The notes: generated from the sequence alone by a model not told the origin. Shown: positions 34,275-43,210, counted from the stretch's first letter. The stretch is DNA of 64,000 bases from Pseudoduganella plicata (GCF_004421005.1 NZ_CP038026.1:5580001-5644000); one strand, 5' to 3'. Made by a program: numbers and translations.

Positions 34275-34350
34275 TTTACTTCGGTTTTCACTTCAGGGAG
34301 CCGCCGGCGCGCCGCGGGTCCTTCAATACTGCCAATAAAGGAGCATCATC

Positions 34351-34653
34351 ATGCTGGAAAATAACATCAGTACCGTCAACAACGACGTGAAAACTCTGGT
34401 CAAGGACGCCCAGGCCCTGTTCACCGCGGCCACCGCGCTGACGGGCGAAAAAGCGGAAGAACTGCGCGGCCGCGGCATGCGCGCGCTGGACACGGCGCTG
34501 GCAATAGCCCAGGAAGCCCAGGTCAAGGCTGTCGAGTCGAGCAAGGCTGCCGCCGCCACGACGGATGCCTACGTCAAGGACAATCCATGGCGCTCCGTCG
34601 CCGTCGCAGCTGGCGTGGGCCTGCTGGTCGGCGTCATCGTGGGCCGCAAATAA
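34351..34653 (+). CDS. yqjD: DUF883 / ElaB-YqjD-type inner-membrane protein
   Basis: 100 residues: an amphipathic helical N-terminal region (VNNDVKTLVKDAQALFTAAT) and a C-terminal glycine-containing membrane helix, TDAYVKDNPWRSVAVAAGVG then LLVGVIVGRK. The VxxNPW-SVxxAAGxG-x-GxxxGxxxxRR-like end is diagnostic. In E. coli such proteins anchor ribosomes at the membrane in stationary phase. AAGGAG precedes the ATG. First of three genes with the YqjE-like and YqjK-like proteins. Confidence 0.88.
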   Translation: MLENNISTVNNDVKTLVKDAQALFTAATALTGEKAEELRGRGMRALDTALAIAQEAQVKAVESSKAAAATTDAYVKDNPWRSVAVAAGVGLLVGVIVGRK

Positions 34654-34674
34654 TAACCCGTGGCTGGAGACGAC

Positions 34675-35055
34675 ATGGAACACTCCGAGCCGCATTCCCC
34701 CGGCCTCATCGGCTCGTTGGCCGGGGTCGCTAAAAACAGTCTGCGGCTCGTCCTGTCGCGGGTCGAACTGGCCGCGCTGGAGCTGTCGGAAATGCGCAAT
34801 CACCTGGTCCAGCTGGCGGTGCTGTTCGCACTGGCGGTACTGGCAGCCTGGTTTGCCATTGCCTTCGGCACTGCCACGCTGATCTACCTCGTGTGGGAAG
34901 CGCTGGGCTGGAAGATCCTGCTGATTCTGGCGGTCGTCTTCGCCATCGTGGCCGTGGTCCTGATCATGTCGATCAAGAAGCTGATTCTGCAAGGCAAACT
35001 GGCGCTGACCGCCACAATGGCCGAGCTGAAGGCCGACCGCGACGCGTTGCTGTGA
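34675..35055 (+). CDS. yqjE: YqjE-like phage-holin-superfamily membrane protein
   Basis: 126 residues from MEHSEPHSPGLIGSLAGVAK. Two long membrane helices (LVQLAVLFALAVLAAWFAIA, ILLILAVVFAIVAVVLIMSI) flanked by amphipathic helices. The layout matches YqjE/Phage_holin_3_6 proteins, which usually sit next to yqjD. The ATG with GGAG at the right distance was preferred over a GTG five codons upstream. Function unknown. Confidence 0.85.
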   Translation: MEHSEPHSPGLIGSLAGVAKNSLRLVLSRVELAALELSEMRNHLVQLAVLFALAVLAAWFAIAFGTATLIYLVWEALGWKILLILAVVFAIVAVVLIMSIKKLILQGKLALTATMAELKADRDALL

Positions 35056-35065
35056 AAGGATTGCG

Positions 35066-35482
35066 ATGAGCGACAAACACGAAATCACGGTGGACTATGC
35101 GTCCGCCAAGGCCAGGCTGATCAGGGAAGGCGAGCTGCACCGGCTCGGCGTGCTGCAGTCCAAGCATCATGTGGCGCATGCCCTCCACCCGGAGGTGCTG
35201 CTGCACGGTGCCATGGACATGGGCATCGCGGCCGTTCAGGCACGCTTCGCGGGCCTGCTGGCGGCGCGGATCCCGTCCGGCGGTGGCGGTGGCGGTGGCA
35301 GTGGCCTCGGGAGCATCCTCGGCAACGTCAACTACAAGGCGCTGATGCCGGTGGCGATCACGGTGGCATCCTTCATCTCGAAGCGGCGCCTGACGAAGCC
35401 GGCGCTGGCGCTGGGTACGGTGGCGGCCGCAGTCGCGGGCTGGTACTACCGTCGCAAGCAGAAGGTAACCGTCAACTACTGA
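35066..35482 (+). CDS. Hypothetical protein in the yqjD-yqjE operon (YqjK position)
   Basis: 138 residues starting MSDKHEITVDYASAKARLIR. The middle has an unusual Gly tract (SGGGGGGGSGLGS), then two hydrophobic segments (LMPVAITVASFISKRRL, PALALGTVAAAVAGWYYRRK). It occupies the place of yqjK in the E. coli yqjD-yqjE-yqjK cluster, but similarity cannot be judged by eye. Starts 10 bp after the YqjE-like gene; a strong terminator follows. Confidence 0.7.
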   Translation: MSDKHEITVDYASAKARLIREGELHRLGVLQSKHHVAHALHPEVLLHGAMDMGIAAVQARFAGLLAARIPSGGGGGGGSGLGSILGNVNYKALMPVAITVASFISKRRLTKPALALGTVAAAVAGWYYRRKQKVTVNY

Positions 35483-35483
35483 T

Positions 35484-35534
35484 GGCCCCGGCCGGGGCCG
35501 CAGCAAGAACGCCGCGTTTGCGGCGTTTTTTTTT
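35484..35534 (+). terminator. Intrinsic terminator of the yqjD-like operon, with a perfect palindrome before it
   Basis: Stem AACGCCGC, loop GTTT, GCGGCGTT, then a run of T to 35534 (hairpin 35508-35527). Just before it is a perfect 16-bp palindrome, GGCCCCGGCCGGGGCC, at 35484-35499. Confidence 0.88.
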
Positions 35535-35643
35535 GCTCGCCGCCCGAGCCGCGCCGCTGGTGTCGGATCCAGACTGGCGGCAATGCGCGCTACAATGCAT
35601 TTCCCGCCAGGCCGGCGCCTGGCAATTCTTGCGAGGTGACGTT

Positions 35644-36789
35644 GTGGCGGAAGCTTCCATCAATCGACTCAACCCGGCCGGCCTGCGCATCGTCCTGGTA
35701 CTGCAGGGCGGAGGTGCGCTGGGCGCCTACCAGGCGGGGGTCTATCACGCGCTGCACGAGCACGGTTTGTCGCCGGATTGGGTGGTCGGCACCTCGATCG
35801 GCGCCATCAATGCCGCGCTGTTGGCGGGTAATCGCCAGGCCGACCGATTGCGCCGCCTGCGCGAGTTCTGGGATGGCGTCGCCCACCGCGATGTTCTCGA
35901 TCCCGTGCGGCTGTCGGACGATGGGCGCCGCGCCAACATCTGGCTGTCCACGCTCGATACGCTGTGGCGCGGCGTGCCCGGCTTCTTCAAACCGCGTCCG
36001 CTCGGCATGTTCGCTGCCGGCCTGCCCGTGCCGCCCGAGGAAGCGAGTTTCTACGACACGGCCGGGTTGACGGACACGCTGGAACGACTGGTCGATTTCG
36101 ATTACCTGAACAGCCCCGAAGGCATGCGTCTGACCGTCAACGCGCTCAGGGTGCGCTGCGGCTCGCTGGTCAGTTTCGACAGCCGGGACGGTCACATCTG
36201 CGCCGATCACATTCGTGCCAGCGGCGCGCTGCCGCCGGGCTTTGCGCCCGTGCGCATCAATGGCGAGCTGTACTGGGATGGCGGCCTGTATTCGAACACA
36301 CCGCTGGAAACCGTGCTGGACGACCGCTCGCAGGTGGACACGCTGTGCTTCATGGTGGATCTGTGGAGTGCGGAGGGGCCGGAGCCGCGTACGCTGGAAG
36401 AAGTGCAGACGCGGCAGAAGGACGTGACGTTCGCGTCGCGCTCGCGCCGGCACCTGGAGGACTACGTCAACACGCGGCGCCTCCAGCACAAGCTGCGCGA
36501 GCTGTATGCGGCGCTGCCGGATCGGGAGAAAAGCGCGCAGGGCGCACGCGAGCTCGATGCTCTGGGCTGTGGCAGCACGTTGCACGTCGTGCGGCTGCCG
36601 TATGCGGGGCGCGACTGGCAGATGGCCATGAAGGACATCAACTTTTCGAAAGGCTCGATCGAATGGCGCTGGGATCAGGGCTACCGGGATGCTTTGCGCG
36701 CGATCGGTGCGGCGGGCTGGCTGCGGTTCGTGACGGAGGACACGCCGCTGGTCGTACACGAACTGCCGCCGGTCGAGCGGGTGGCGTAG
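35644..36789 (+). CDS. Patatin-like phospholipase
   Basis: 381 residues from a GTG with GAGGTG upstream. Oxyanion-hole LVLQGGGALGAYQAGVYHAL, nucleophile Ser in VVGTSIGAINAALLAG, and catalytic Asp in YWDGGLYSNTPLETVL form the Ser-Asp dyad of patatin lipases. The C-terminal third (NTRRLQHKLRELYAALPDRE and INFSKGSIEWRWDQGYRDAL) matches the long-form bacterial patatins with a DUF3734-like tail. Hydrolyses acyl esters of lipids; cellular target unknown. A longer frame to 35482 overlaps a terminator and was not used. Confidence 0.9.
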   Translation: MAEASINRLNPAGLRIVLVLQGGGALGAYQAGVYHALHEHGLSPDWVVGTSIGAINAALLAGNRQADRLRRLREFWDGVAHRDVLDPVRLSDDGRRANIWLSTLDTLWRGVPGFFKPRPLGMFAAGLPVPPEEASFYDTAGLTDTLERLVDFDYLNSPEGMRLTVNALRVRCGSLVSFDSRDGHICADHIRASGALPPGFAPVRINGELYWDGGLYSNTPLETVLDDRSQVDTLCFMVDLWSAEGPEPRTLEEVQTRQKDVTFASRSRRHLEDYVNTRRLQHKLRELYAALPDREKSAQGARELDALGCGSTLHVVRLPYAGRDWQMAMKDINFSKGSIEWRWDQGYRDALRAIGAAGWLRFVTEDTPLVVHELPPVERVA

Positions 36790-36827
36790 GGAAGGGCGGC
36801 CGTCGGCGCACAGGTCATCGGCCCACG

Positions 36828-36855
36828 GCCAGGCCATCGATACGGATGGCCTGGC
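36828..36855. terminator. Stem-loop between convergent genes
   Basis: GCCAGGCCATC, 6-nt loop, GATGGCCTGGC: eleven perfect pairs between the patatin gene (plus) and the hypothetical gene ending at 36989 (minus). No U-tract follows on either strand. Confidence 0.5.
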
Positions 36856-36988
36856 ATCGGATCGCGCGCAGCCACTGGTCAGGCACGGACAACGCGTCGG
36901 TCCCGCCGAGGGCATCGGCCCATGTGCAGGCACGACCTGGCTGGGGCGCCAATCGCGGCGCCCCGACCCATCACCGTTGTTTCAAGGT

Positions 36989-37360
36989 TTATTGAGACGG
37001 TCCCGTCGTTTCGTGCACGCCGCCCATCTGGTTCGATGCCGTAACAAGCTCGCGCGCGTGCGCCATGTCGTTGCGGTACGTCTCGCGCGCTTCCTTCACG
37101 CACGCGCTCCTTTCACTGGCCTGGGCCCGCTTGCATTCGGCCAGCGCTTCGTTCAGCGCGGCACCGATTTCCTTCTTCTTCGTGGCCAGTTGCGCCTGGA
37201 GCGTCCCGTCCTCTTTCATCCAGCGCGACGGTTCGCCACGAGCCAGTTCGCGTTGCTGGTGTTGCGCGGTCGCGGCCGGCGTGGTCTGGGCGGCCGCGCC
37301 GGTCGACATACCCAGCCCAAGCACGCCGGCGAGCAGCGTGCCAATCAAGGTCTTGTTCAT
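36989..37360 (-). CDS. Periplasmic hypothetical protein with a C-x10-C repeat
   Basis: 123 residues. Signal peptide MNKTLIGTLLAGVLGLGMST ending GAAAQ; mature part helical and charged. It contains one copy of the element CKRAQASERSAC followed by VKEAR, the same C-x10-C-[VI]xxA[KR] pattern found three times in the protein at 38313-38867, so the two belong to one small family. No function known. It is the last of three minus-strand genes after the site at 38173. Confidence 0.75.
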   Translation of the reverse strand: MNKTLIGTLLAGVLGLGMSTGAAAQTTPAATAQHQQRELARGEPSRWMKEDGTLQAQLATKKKEIGAALNEALAECKRAQASERSACVKEARETYRNDMAHARELVTASNQMGGVHETTGPSQ

Positions 37361-37410
37361 GCTGACTCCTTCCTCAAGTAGAAGGGCGCCCGCTGGCGCC
37401 CCAGCTGCAG

Positions 37411-37563
37411 TTACAACCTGCCTGTCAACAACATGATCAGCAGGACGACGACAATCAGTCCGGCAATGCCGCTGGGCGCATAGCCCCAGCTGCGGCTGTG
37501 TGGCCACGTCGGCAGTGCGCCGATCAGGACGAGGACCAGGATAATCAGAAGAATGGTACCCAT
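37411..37563 (-). CDS. DUF3309-like tiny membrane protein (50 residues)
   Basis: Translates as MGTILLIILVLVLIGALPTW, PHSRSWGYAPSGIAGLIVVV, LLIMLLTGRL. The ALPTWPHSRSWGYAPSG core between two membrane helices is the DUF3309 signature. Function unknown; homologues tend to occur among stress genes. AAGGAGTATTC precedes the ATG. Confidence 0.88.
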   Translation of the reverse strand: MGTILLIILVLVLIGALPTWPHSRSWGYAPSGIAGLIVVVLLIMLLTGRL

Positions 37564-37672
37564 GAATACTCCTTATTGTGGTTATTGGGCACTGGGCCCG
37601 GGGAACGTACGGCGATCGATCCCGGCTGACCCGGTCATACTGTGGCGATGCAATCAAAACCGCTGCAACGGC

Positions 37673-38119
37673 TCAGTAACGATACACGCGACCGTCAACC
37701 ATGCGCACACGGCTGCCCGCGCGCAAGTCATATGCACTGTCCTGATTTACCGTGCGGTAGTCGCCGTTGTCGAGGCGTACGCTGATCTGATAGATATCGT
37801 GCGGAGCGTTTCGGTTCTCCTCGACCTTGTTCCCGACCAGTGCACCGCCGATGGCGCCGGCCGCCGTGGCGGCCGTGCGGCCACCGCCGGAGCCGATCTG
37901 GTTGCCCACCAGCGCGCCCACGAGGCCGCCGGCAACGGCGCCTGCGCCACTGGTGGCGGGATCGACCCGCACGACCTGGATGGATTCGATCGTGCCGTAC
38001 GTGGCCGCGTCGGCCCGCGTCGAGTAACCGGTACCGGTGGAATTATTGGTGCTTGCGCAACCGGTCGTCAGCGCAGCGACCGCGAGCATGACAGCGGAGA
38101 GTGCTTGCGTGGTTTTCAT
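37673..38119 (-). CDS. Glycine-zipper outer-membrane lipoprotein (SlyB/17-kDa antigen-like)
   Basis: 148 residues. Lipobox region AALTTGCASTN; a YGTIESIQVVRVDP strand typical of SlyB-like proteins; glycine zipper (GAVAGGLVGALVGNQIGSGG, AAGAIGGALVGNKVEENRN); C-terminal beta strands (YQISVRLDNGDYRTVNQD, LRAGSRVRMVDGRVYRY). An outer-membrane lipoprotein thought to act in envelope integrity. Promoter site at 38173. Confidence 0.9.
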   Translation of the reverse strand: MKTTQALSAVMLAVAALTTGCASTNNSTGTGYSTRADAATYGTIESIQVVRVDPATSGAGAVAGGLVGALVGNQIGSGGGRTAATAAGAIGGALVGNKVEENRNAPHDIYQISVRLDNGDYRTVNQDSAYDLRAGSRVRMVDGRVYRY

Positions 38120-38145
38120 TGTGTCCTCCTGGAAGTTGTGATGCC

Positions 38146-38188
38146 AGATTAACCATACCTGCCGCCAGGGTCTGTGCGATGCCGCACC
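38146..38188 (-). promoter_or_regulatory. CRP/FNR-like activator site and -10 for the SlyB-like gene
   Basis: Palindrome TGTGCG-ATGC-CGCACC at 38173-38188; on the minus strand TAATCT (38146-38151) follows after 21 nt. The -10 is weak, but A2 and T6 are kept. Confidence 0.65.
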
Positions 38189-38226
38189 ATCGCCTGCCGA
38201 GCTTTCTGTTGTAAAAACTGCAGCTA

Positions 38227-38269
38227 TGTTCGCCAGCGAACAGAAAGGTTAGCGCAACTGTTGCACACT
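38227..38269 (+). promoter_or_regulatory. CRP/FNR-like activator site and -10 for the cysteine-repeat/BON operon
   Basis: Palindrome TGTTCG-CCAG-CGAACA at 38227-38242, the most symmetric copy in the window; CACACT (38264-38269) follows after 21 nt on the plus strand. Together with 38173 it gives separate sites for the two divergent units. Confidence 0.75.
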
Positions 38270-38312
38270 GTTGTCATTGCAGCAAAAGATCGGTTAACAC
38301 TTCGGAGGAAGC

Positions 38313-38867
38313 ATGAAGTTTGTAGTCTGTGCAGCGGCGATCGTGGCGACGGCATTAGGTATGCTGCCCTCGATGGCCACTGCGGCGGCGTCGCCGGAGG
38401 CAAAGGCGCTGTACCGCAACGCGAAAGATGCGGCGCAGGCACAGTACAAGGAGGCGCGGGCGCAATGCGACGCGCTGGCGGGCAACCCGAAGGACGTCTG
38501 CGTGGCCGAGGCCAAGGCGGCCCGGGTACGCGCCGAGGCGGATGCCACCGCGCACTACAAGAATACGCTGCGTGCCTATACAAAGGCGCGCCAGGATATT
38601 GCCGAGGCCGACTATGCTGTCGACCACAGCCGCTGTGAAGCGTTGACGGGAAATGACAAGGACGTCTGCATCAAGCGCGCCAAGTCGACCCGTACGGCGG
38701 CACTGGCCGATGCCAGGGCCGACAAGAAAGTCATCGAAGCGCGCAGCAATGCGCGTGAAGATAAACGGATCGCCGAGTACAAGGTCGCTGCGGAGAAGTG
38801 CGACGCCTTGTCCGGCACGCCCAAAGAGCAGTGCGTTTCGGCTGCTAAAACCCGGTTCGGTTACTGA
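38313..38867 (+). CDS. Periplasmic helical protein with three C-x10-C repeats
   Basis: 184 residues: signal peptide (FVVCAAAIVATALGMLPSMA) and a Lys/Ala/Glu-rich helical body. Three elements, CDALAGNPKDVC, CEALTGNDKDVC and CDALSGTPKEQC, each followed by [VI]xxAK and spaced about 55-60 residues apart. Each Cys pair probably forms a disulphide clipping a helical hairpin. No known function. The BON gene follows after 60 bp and probably shares the promoter at 38227. Confidence 0.75.
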   Translation: MKFVVCAAAIVATALGMLPSMATAAASPEAKALYRNAKDAAQAQYKEARAQCDALAGNPKDVCVAEAKAARVRAEADATAHYKNTLRAYTKARQDIAEADYAVDHSRCEALTGNDKDVCIKRAKSTRTAALADARADKKVIEARSNAREDKRIAEYKVAAEKCDALSGTPKEQCVSAAKTRFGY

Positions 38868-38927
38868 CCGGCTGGACCCAAGCTCGTTCCCGGGCATTTT
38901 TTAGACCACACCAGAAGGAGTTTCACC

Positions 38928-39242
38928 ATGAAAATCGCTCAAAAAGTCGTTACCGCAGTGTTCGCCGCCGCTACCGTGTTCTCCGTCGTCGGCTGCGCCG
39001 GCACGTCCACGAAAGAAGGCACGGGCGAATACGTCGACGACGCAGTCCTGACCACCAAGGTCAAGGCATCCATCTTCAACGAGCCAACCCTGAAGACGAC
39101 GGAAATCAACGTCGAGACCTTCAAGGGCACCGTGCAGCTGTCCGGCTTCGTTGCTCAGCCAGGCGACATCACCAAGGCGGGCGAAATCGCTCGCGGCGTC
39201 AAGGGCGTGAAGTCCGTCAAGAACGATATCCGCGTCAAGTAA
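38928..39242 (+). CDS. BON-domain lipoprotein (OsmY-like)
   Basis: 104 residues. Signal with lipobox-like FSVVGCAGTS, then one BON domain: GEYVDDAVLTTKVKASIFNE, INVETFKGTVQLSGFVAQPG, GVKSVKNDIRVK. The second BON protein in the window, about 9 kb from the first. GAAGGAG precedes the ATG. Probably co-transcribed with the cysteine-repeat protein. Confidence 0.9.
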   Translation: MKIAQKVVTAVFAAATVFSVVGCAGTSTKEGTGEYVDDAVLTTKVKASIFNEPTLKTTEINVETFKGTVQLSGFVAQPGDITKAGEIARGVKGVKSVKNDIRVK

Positions 39243-39290
39243 GGAGGCGCGGCCGGTGCTGCCCACGGGCGGCACCGGCGGCTCTGCACC

Positions 39291-40480
39291 ATGGATCGCC
39301 CGCCCCATCTCGGATCGCCGGCCGATGCGCCGCCCCTCGACGCCTCGCCGGATGCCGGTACGGATCATGCGGGCAAGCTGCATTTGCCGCTGCATGTACA
39401 CGCACGCGGCCTGGCCCTCGGCATTATCGCCACGGTCGCCTTTCTGTTTGCCCTGCAATGGGCACGCAACTTCCTTGTCCCGCTGCTGCTGGGCATCTTC
39501 ATCGCCTACACCCTCAACCCACTTGTCTCCTGGCTGGAACGCCTGCACATCAAGCGCGCCTTCGGTGCCACGCTGGTAACGGCTGCCATCCTGTTCGGCT
39601 CGGCCGTCACGATGGACAAGGTGCACGGCGAATTCGAAAACATCGTCGACGAACTGCCCACGATCACCCATAAACTGTCGCGGCTGCTGGCATCGACGAC
39701 GGGCGGCAGCACCAGTACGCTGTCGCGCATCCAGGCCGTGGCGACGGAGCTGGAGCAGGCCACGGCCGGCAGCCAGGCGCGCCGCGCGGCCAAGCGCCAG
39801 CAGCCCGCGACGGCGGAGTCCGGTACTGGCGGCATCCGCGTGATGGACTGGGTGTGGGTCAGCGCCCGCGGCCTGGCCGGGTTCCTCAGCCAGGCAACGA
39901 TGGTGATCTTCCTCGTGTTCTTCCTGCTGCTGTCGGGCGATACCTTCAAGCGCAAGCTCGTCAAGCTGACGGGGCCGTCGCTGTCGAAGAAAAAGATCAC
40001 TGTGCATATTCTGGAGGACATCAACACGTCGATCCAGGCTTATATGTTCATGCTGCTCGTGACCAACGTGCTGCTGGGCGTACTGATGTGGGTGGTCCTG
40101 CGCGCGATCGGGCTGGAAAACGCGGGCGCCTGGGCCATCGTCGCGGGACTGCTGCACATCATGCCGTACTTCGGACCGTTGCTGATCACCAGTGCCACAG
40201 GTCTGGTTGCCTTCCTGCAGTTCGAATCGTTGCAGATGGTGCTGCTCGTCACGGGTGCCTCGCTGGGCATCGCCACGCTGGTCGGTACCTTTGTCACCAC
40301 CTGGATGACCGGCCGCATCGCCCGGATGAACGCCGCCGCCGTCTTCGTCAGCCTGCTGTTCTGGGGCTGGCTGTGGGGCGTGTGGGGGCTGTTGCTGGGG
40401 TGCCCGTGATCGTCGTGGTGAAGGTGGTGGCCGAGCGGGTGGAGGGGATGGAAGTGGTAGCCGAACTGCTGGGCGAATAG
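39291..40480 (+). pseudogene. AI-2E family transporter (one-base frameshift near the end)
   Basis: About 396 residues if repaired. Multiple membrane helices (ALGIIATVAFLFALQWARNF, VPLLLGIFIAYTLNPLVSWL) and the conserved AGLLHIMPYFGPLLITSATG and GWLWGVWGLLLG motifs identify the AI-2E/PerM family. The frame stops at 40409 after LLLGCP. Adding one G to the G4 run at 40397-40400 restores VPVIVVVKVVAERVEGMEVV and the usual C-terminus AELLGE ending at 40480. Only the last ~23 residues are affected, so function may survive even if the frameshift is real. Confidence 0.85.
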
Positions 40481-40589
40481 GCCCGAAATGGGGCCGGGGA
40501 CGCTCACCCGCAGCGCCCGCCCCAAGCCTTTGCATCGAGGCATCTCCGCCTCGACGCGCCGCAAGGCGCCAGGCAGCGCCCGTTCCGCG

Positions 40590-41495
40590 TTACTTCAACT
40601 TCAGCTTGCCCTGCTCGTCGCGCGGATGATGCTTCAGGCTGCCCAGCTTCAACGCATACTGCCGGGTAAATTCCGCGCCAAAGAAGAAGATCTGCGCCGA
40701 GTAATACACCCACAGCAGCAGCGCGATGGTCGAGCCGGCGGCACCGAAGCTGCTGGTGACGCCACTGTTGCCGATGTAGGCGCCGATACCGAACTTGCCC
40801 AGCATGAACAGGGTCGCCGTACCAAGCGCGCCGATGATGACATCTTCCCAGCTCAGCTGGATGCGCGGCAGCATCTTGTAAATGACGCCAAACATCGTCG
40901 AGATGACGAGAAAGCTGATCAGGTGGTTGGCGATCGTCAGCACCACCGTGGCATCCGGCCAATAGCGCGACCAGAAGCGCTGGAAGATTTCCAGCGCGGC
41001 GCTGATGACAAGGGACGTCAGCAGCAGGAAGCCCAGCGCCAGTACCATGCCGAATGACAGCAGGCGGGTACGGATCGTGTCCCACACCGTGTTGTCGGTG
41101 ACGGGCGGCAGCTGCCAGATATCGTCCAGGCTCGTCTTCAGTTCGGCAAACACGCTGGTCGCACCGAACAGCAGCAGCGCGCCGGCAATGATCGTGGCGA
41201 TGCGGCCTTCGTCTTCATTGCGCGCACCGGCCAGGATCAGCTGGATCGCTTCCGCCCCCTGGGCGCCCATCATCCCGCGCAGCTGGCTGAACAACTCGCC
41301 CTGCGCGGCCTCCTTGCCGTAGAAAAAGCCTGCGATGGCTATCACCAGCACGAGAATCGGCGCCAGCGAGAACAGCGTATAGAAGGCGAGGGCGGCACCC
41401 TTGCTGCTGCCGCGGTGGTCGAACCATTCCATGACGGCGCAATAACCCAGATCGGGCAACTTCTTGGCGACGTGGGGAAACTTTCTCCAGTTCAT
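40590..41495 (-). CDS. YihY/BrkB-family inner-membrane protein
   Basis: 301 residues with six membrane helices. Family motifs: RGSSKGAALAFYTLFSLAPI, AGFFYGKEAAQGELFSQLRG, ELKTSLDDIWQLP, and the late SFGAAGSTIALLLWVYYSAQ-IFFFGAEFTRQYA. Once called ribonuclease BN, the family is now thought to be a transporter or envelope protein. AGGAGG precedes the ATG. Downstream of the OmpA terminator on the same strand. Confidence 0.9.
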   Translation of the reverse strand: MNWRKFPHVAKKLPDLGYCAVMEWFDHRGSSKGAALAFYTLFSLAPILVLVIAIAGFFYGKEAAQGELFSQLRGMMGAQGAEAIQLILAGARNEDEGRIATIIAGALLLFGATSVFAELKTSLDDIWQLPPVTDNTVWDTIRTRLLSFGMVLALGFLLLTSLVISAALEIFQRFWSRYWPDATVVLTIANHLISFLVISTMFGVIYKMLPRIQLSWEDVIIGALGTATLFMLGKFGIGAYIGNSGVTSSFGAAGSTIALLLWVYYSAQIFFFGAEFTRQYALKLGSLKHHPRDEQGKLKLK

Positions 41496-41512
41496 TATTG
41501 CCTCCTAAAAGC

Positions 41513-41537
41513 AAAAAGGGGCAGTCGCCCCTTTTTG
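41513..41537 (-). terminator. Intrinsic terminator after ompA
   Basis: Stem AAAAAGGGGC, 4-nt loop, GCCCCTTTTT; works on the minus strand 44 bp after the OmpA stop at 41582 and just before the YihY-like gene. Confidence 0.88.
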
Positions 41538-41581
41538 CATGGTCTCCGGCAGCCGGTCCGAAGGACGACTGCCCATTGCCG

Positions 41582-42613
41582 TTACTGCACGCGGCGTTCG
41601 ATGGTGATCTGCTCGACTTCGACGCGACGGTTCGGTTCCAGGCACTTGATCAGGTCGGCACGTTTCTTGTCGTTGCACTGTACGACAGGTTCGTCTTCGC
41701 CCTTGCCCTGGGTTTCCAGGCGGTCGGCGGCGACGCCCTTGCCGACCAGGTAGGTCTTGACGGACGCGGCACGCTGTTCCGACAGCTTCTGGTTGTACGT
41801 TTTCGAACCGATGCGGTCGGCGTGGCCGGTGATCGTGATACCGGTCAGGCTCGTGTTTTCGTTCAGCACGCGGGCAATTTCGTCCAGCTTCGGCTGATCG
41901 CCGCGCAGTTTCGCGCTGTCGAACTCATACAGTTCGGTGGCCGACATCGTCACTTTCTCGAAACGTGCTGGCGGTGGCGGCGGTGCGACCGGCGCCGGTG
42001 CTGGGGCGGCGGCGGGTGCCATGGCAGGCGCCGGTGCCGGCGCGGCCGTAGGCGATGGGCCGAAGGCGAAGTTGAAGCCGACGTTGGCGACGACGTTGTT
42101 CGAACGGTCATGGCGGAACTCATCGCTGCCGATGAAGCCGTAGACGCTGCGCACATCGGCCTGGAACGATACGCGGTCGTTGATCACGGACTGGAAGCCC
42201 AGGCCGGCGTTGACGTATGGGGAGGTGCGGTGCGGTTCAGCCAGGCTCAGACGACGGTTTTCCTTGTCGCGCTCGGCACCGATACCGAACAGCACGAACG
42301 GACGGAAAGTCTTGCGGGAGAACATGTACAGCGCGTCCACGCCCAGCGTTTGCTGTTCGTAGCGGGCGCCGTTCTCGCGCGAACGACCGTAGGTGTAGCC
42401 CATCTGGATGTCCCAGTTCGGGGACACGGCCTTACCGAACTTCAGGCCGGCGCCATAGCCGGTCTTGTCGGTAGCCCAGTCCGAATCCGGCTTCAGGCCC
42501 ATGACGCTTGGCTGAACGTACCAGTTCGGGTTGATGTTGGCTTCTTGTGCCGAGGCGGCAAACGAGGCGCACAACAGTGCTGCGGCGAGAGCAATATTCT
42601 TAGATTTATTCAC
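41582..42613 (-). CDS. ompA: OmpA-family outer-membrane porin
   Basis: 343 residues from a GTG (VNKSKNIALAAALLCASFAA) with AGGAG eight nt upstream; longer frames begin inside the leader. Signal peptide, then an eight-strand barrel (WYVQPSVMGLKPDSDW, WDIQMGYTYGRSREN), an Ala/Pro hinge (APAPAPAMAPAAAPAPAPV), and the OmpA wall-binding domain (ELYEFDSAKLRGDQPKLDEI, ITGHADRIGSKTYNQKLSEQ, EPNRRVEVEQ) with a Cys pair near the end (QCNDKK, KCLEPN). Driven by a CRP/FNR-like site with a leader of about 107 nt. Confidence 0.93.
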   Translation of the reverse strand: MNKSKNIALAAALLCASFAASAQEANINPNWYVQPSVMGLKPDSDWATDKTGYGAGLKFGKAVSPNWDIQMGYTYGRSRENGARYEQQTLGVDALYMFSRKTFRPFVLFGIGAERDKENRRLSLAEPHRTSPYVNAGLGFQSVINDRVSFQADVRSVYGFIGSDEFRHDRSNNVVANVGFNFAFGPSPTAAPAPAPAMAPAAAPAPAPVAPPPPPARFEKVTMSATELYEFDSAKLRGDQPKLDEIARVLNENTSLTGITITGHADRIGSKTYNQKLSEQRAASVKTYLVGKGVAADRLETQGKGEDEPVVQCNDKKRADLIKCLEPNRRVEVEQITIERRVQ

Positions 42614-42726
42614 TGAAAACTCCTGATGCGTTGATAGGTTAACTTGCTGCGACAGCAATTGCGAAAAGGAGGCCGGGATATTTGCTCTTCTTTCTGTATT
42701 GCGACAATTGCATTGCTGTTGGATCA

Positions 42727-42770
42727 AGTGTAGGGGCCACCTGACCCGATCTTCGGTGCGCTAGCGCACA
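42727..42770 (-). promoter_or_regulatory. CRP/FNR-like activator site and -10 for ompA
   Basis: Palindrome GGTGCG-CTAG-CGCACA at 42755-42770 (inner 14 bp perfectly symmetric); on the minus strand -10 TACACT (42727-42732) after 22 nt. Confidence 0.75.
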
Positions 42771-43167
42771 AAATGCTTGCGTTATATCAAATGTGTAGGG
42801 TGATTACAACAGAAACCCTACCAAAAGTGTACTGTCCAACTGTGAATGTGTGGGGTTTACCGCACTTTTGATCATTTCTTGCCTGAAACATATCGTGCCA
42901 GTACGCATGCGCATGGTGACCGACGCCGGCAGTTTTCATCCGCTGTCCGGGCTGCACAGCAGTTGGAAGATCGCGCGAGGCTGTCCGTCGTGGCGGCTGA
43001 TGAGTGCAACGCCGGACGCTGCCCGGAGTCGACCGGCATTGAACAACGGTTGACTTGTAGTAACCGGGTTGCCTGAGCATATCGACGGTGCCGGACCGAT
43101 GTGCCTTTCGCGTTCGGGGAGGCAGCATACCGAATAAAAGTCGAGCGATAGCGTTTCAGCCATTTTG

Positions 43168-43210
43168 TGTTCGTTGCCGCACAGACTCCAAGGCCTTATA
43201 AGGGCAATCT
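43168..43210 (+). promoter_or_regulatory. CRP/FNR-like activator site and -10 for the winged-helix-like gene
   Basis: Palindrome TGTTCG-TTGC-CGCACA at 43168-43183; CAATCT (43205-43210) follows after 21 nt. A TATAAG at 43197-43202 is an alternative -10 but breaks the shared spacing. Confidence 0.65.
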
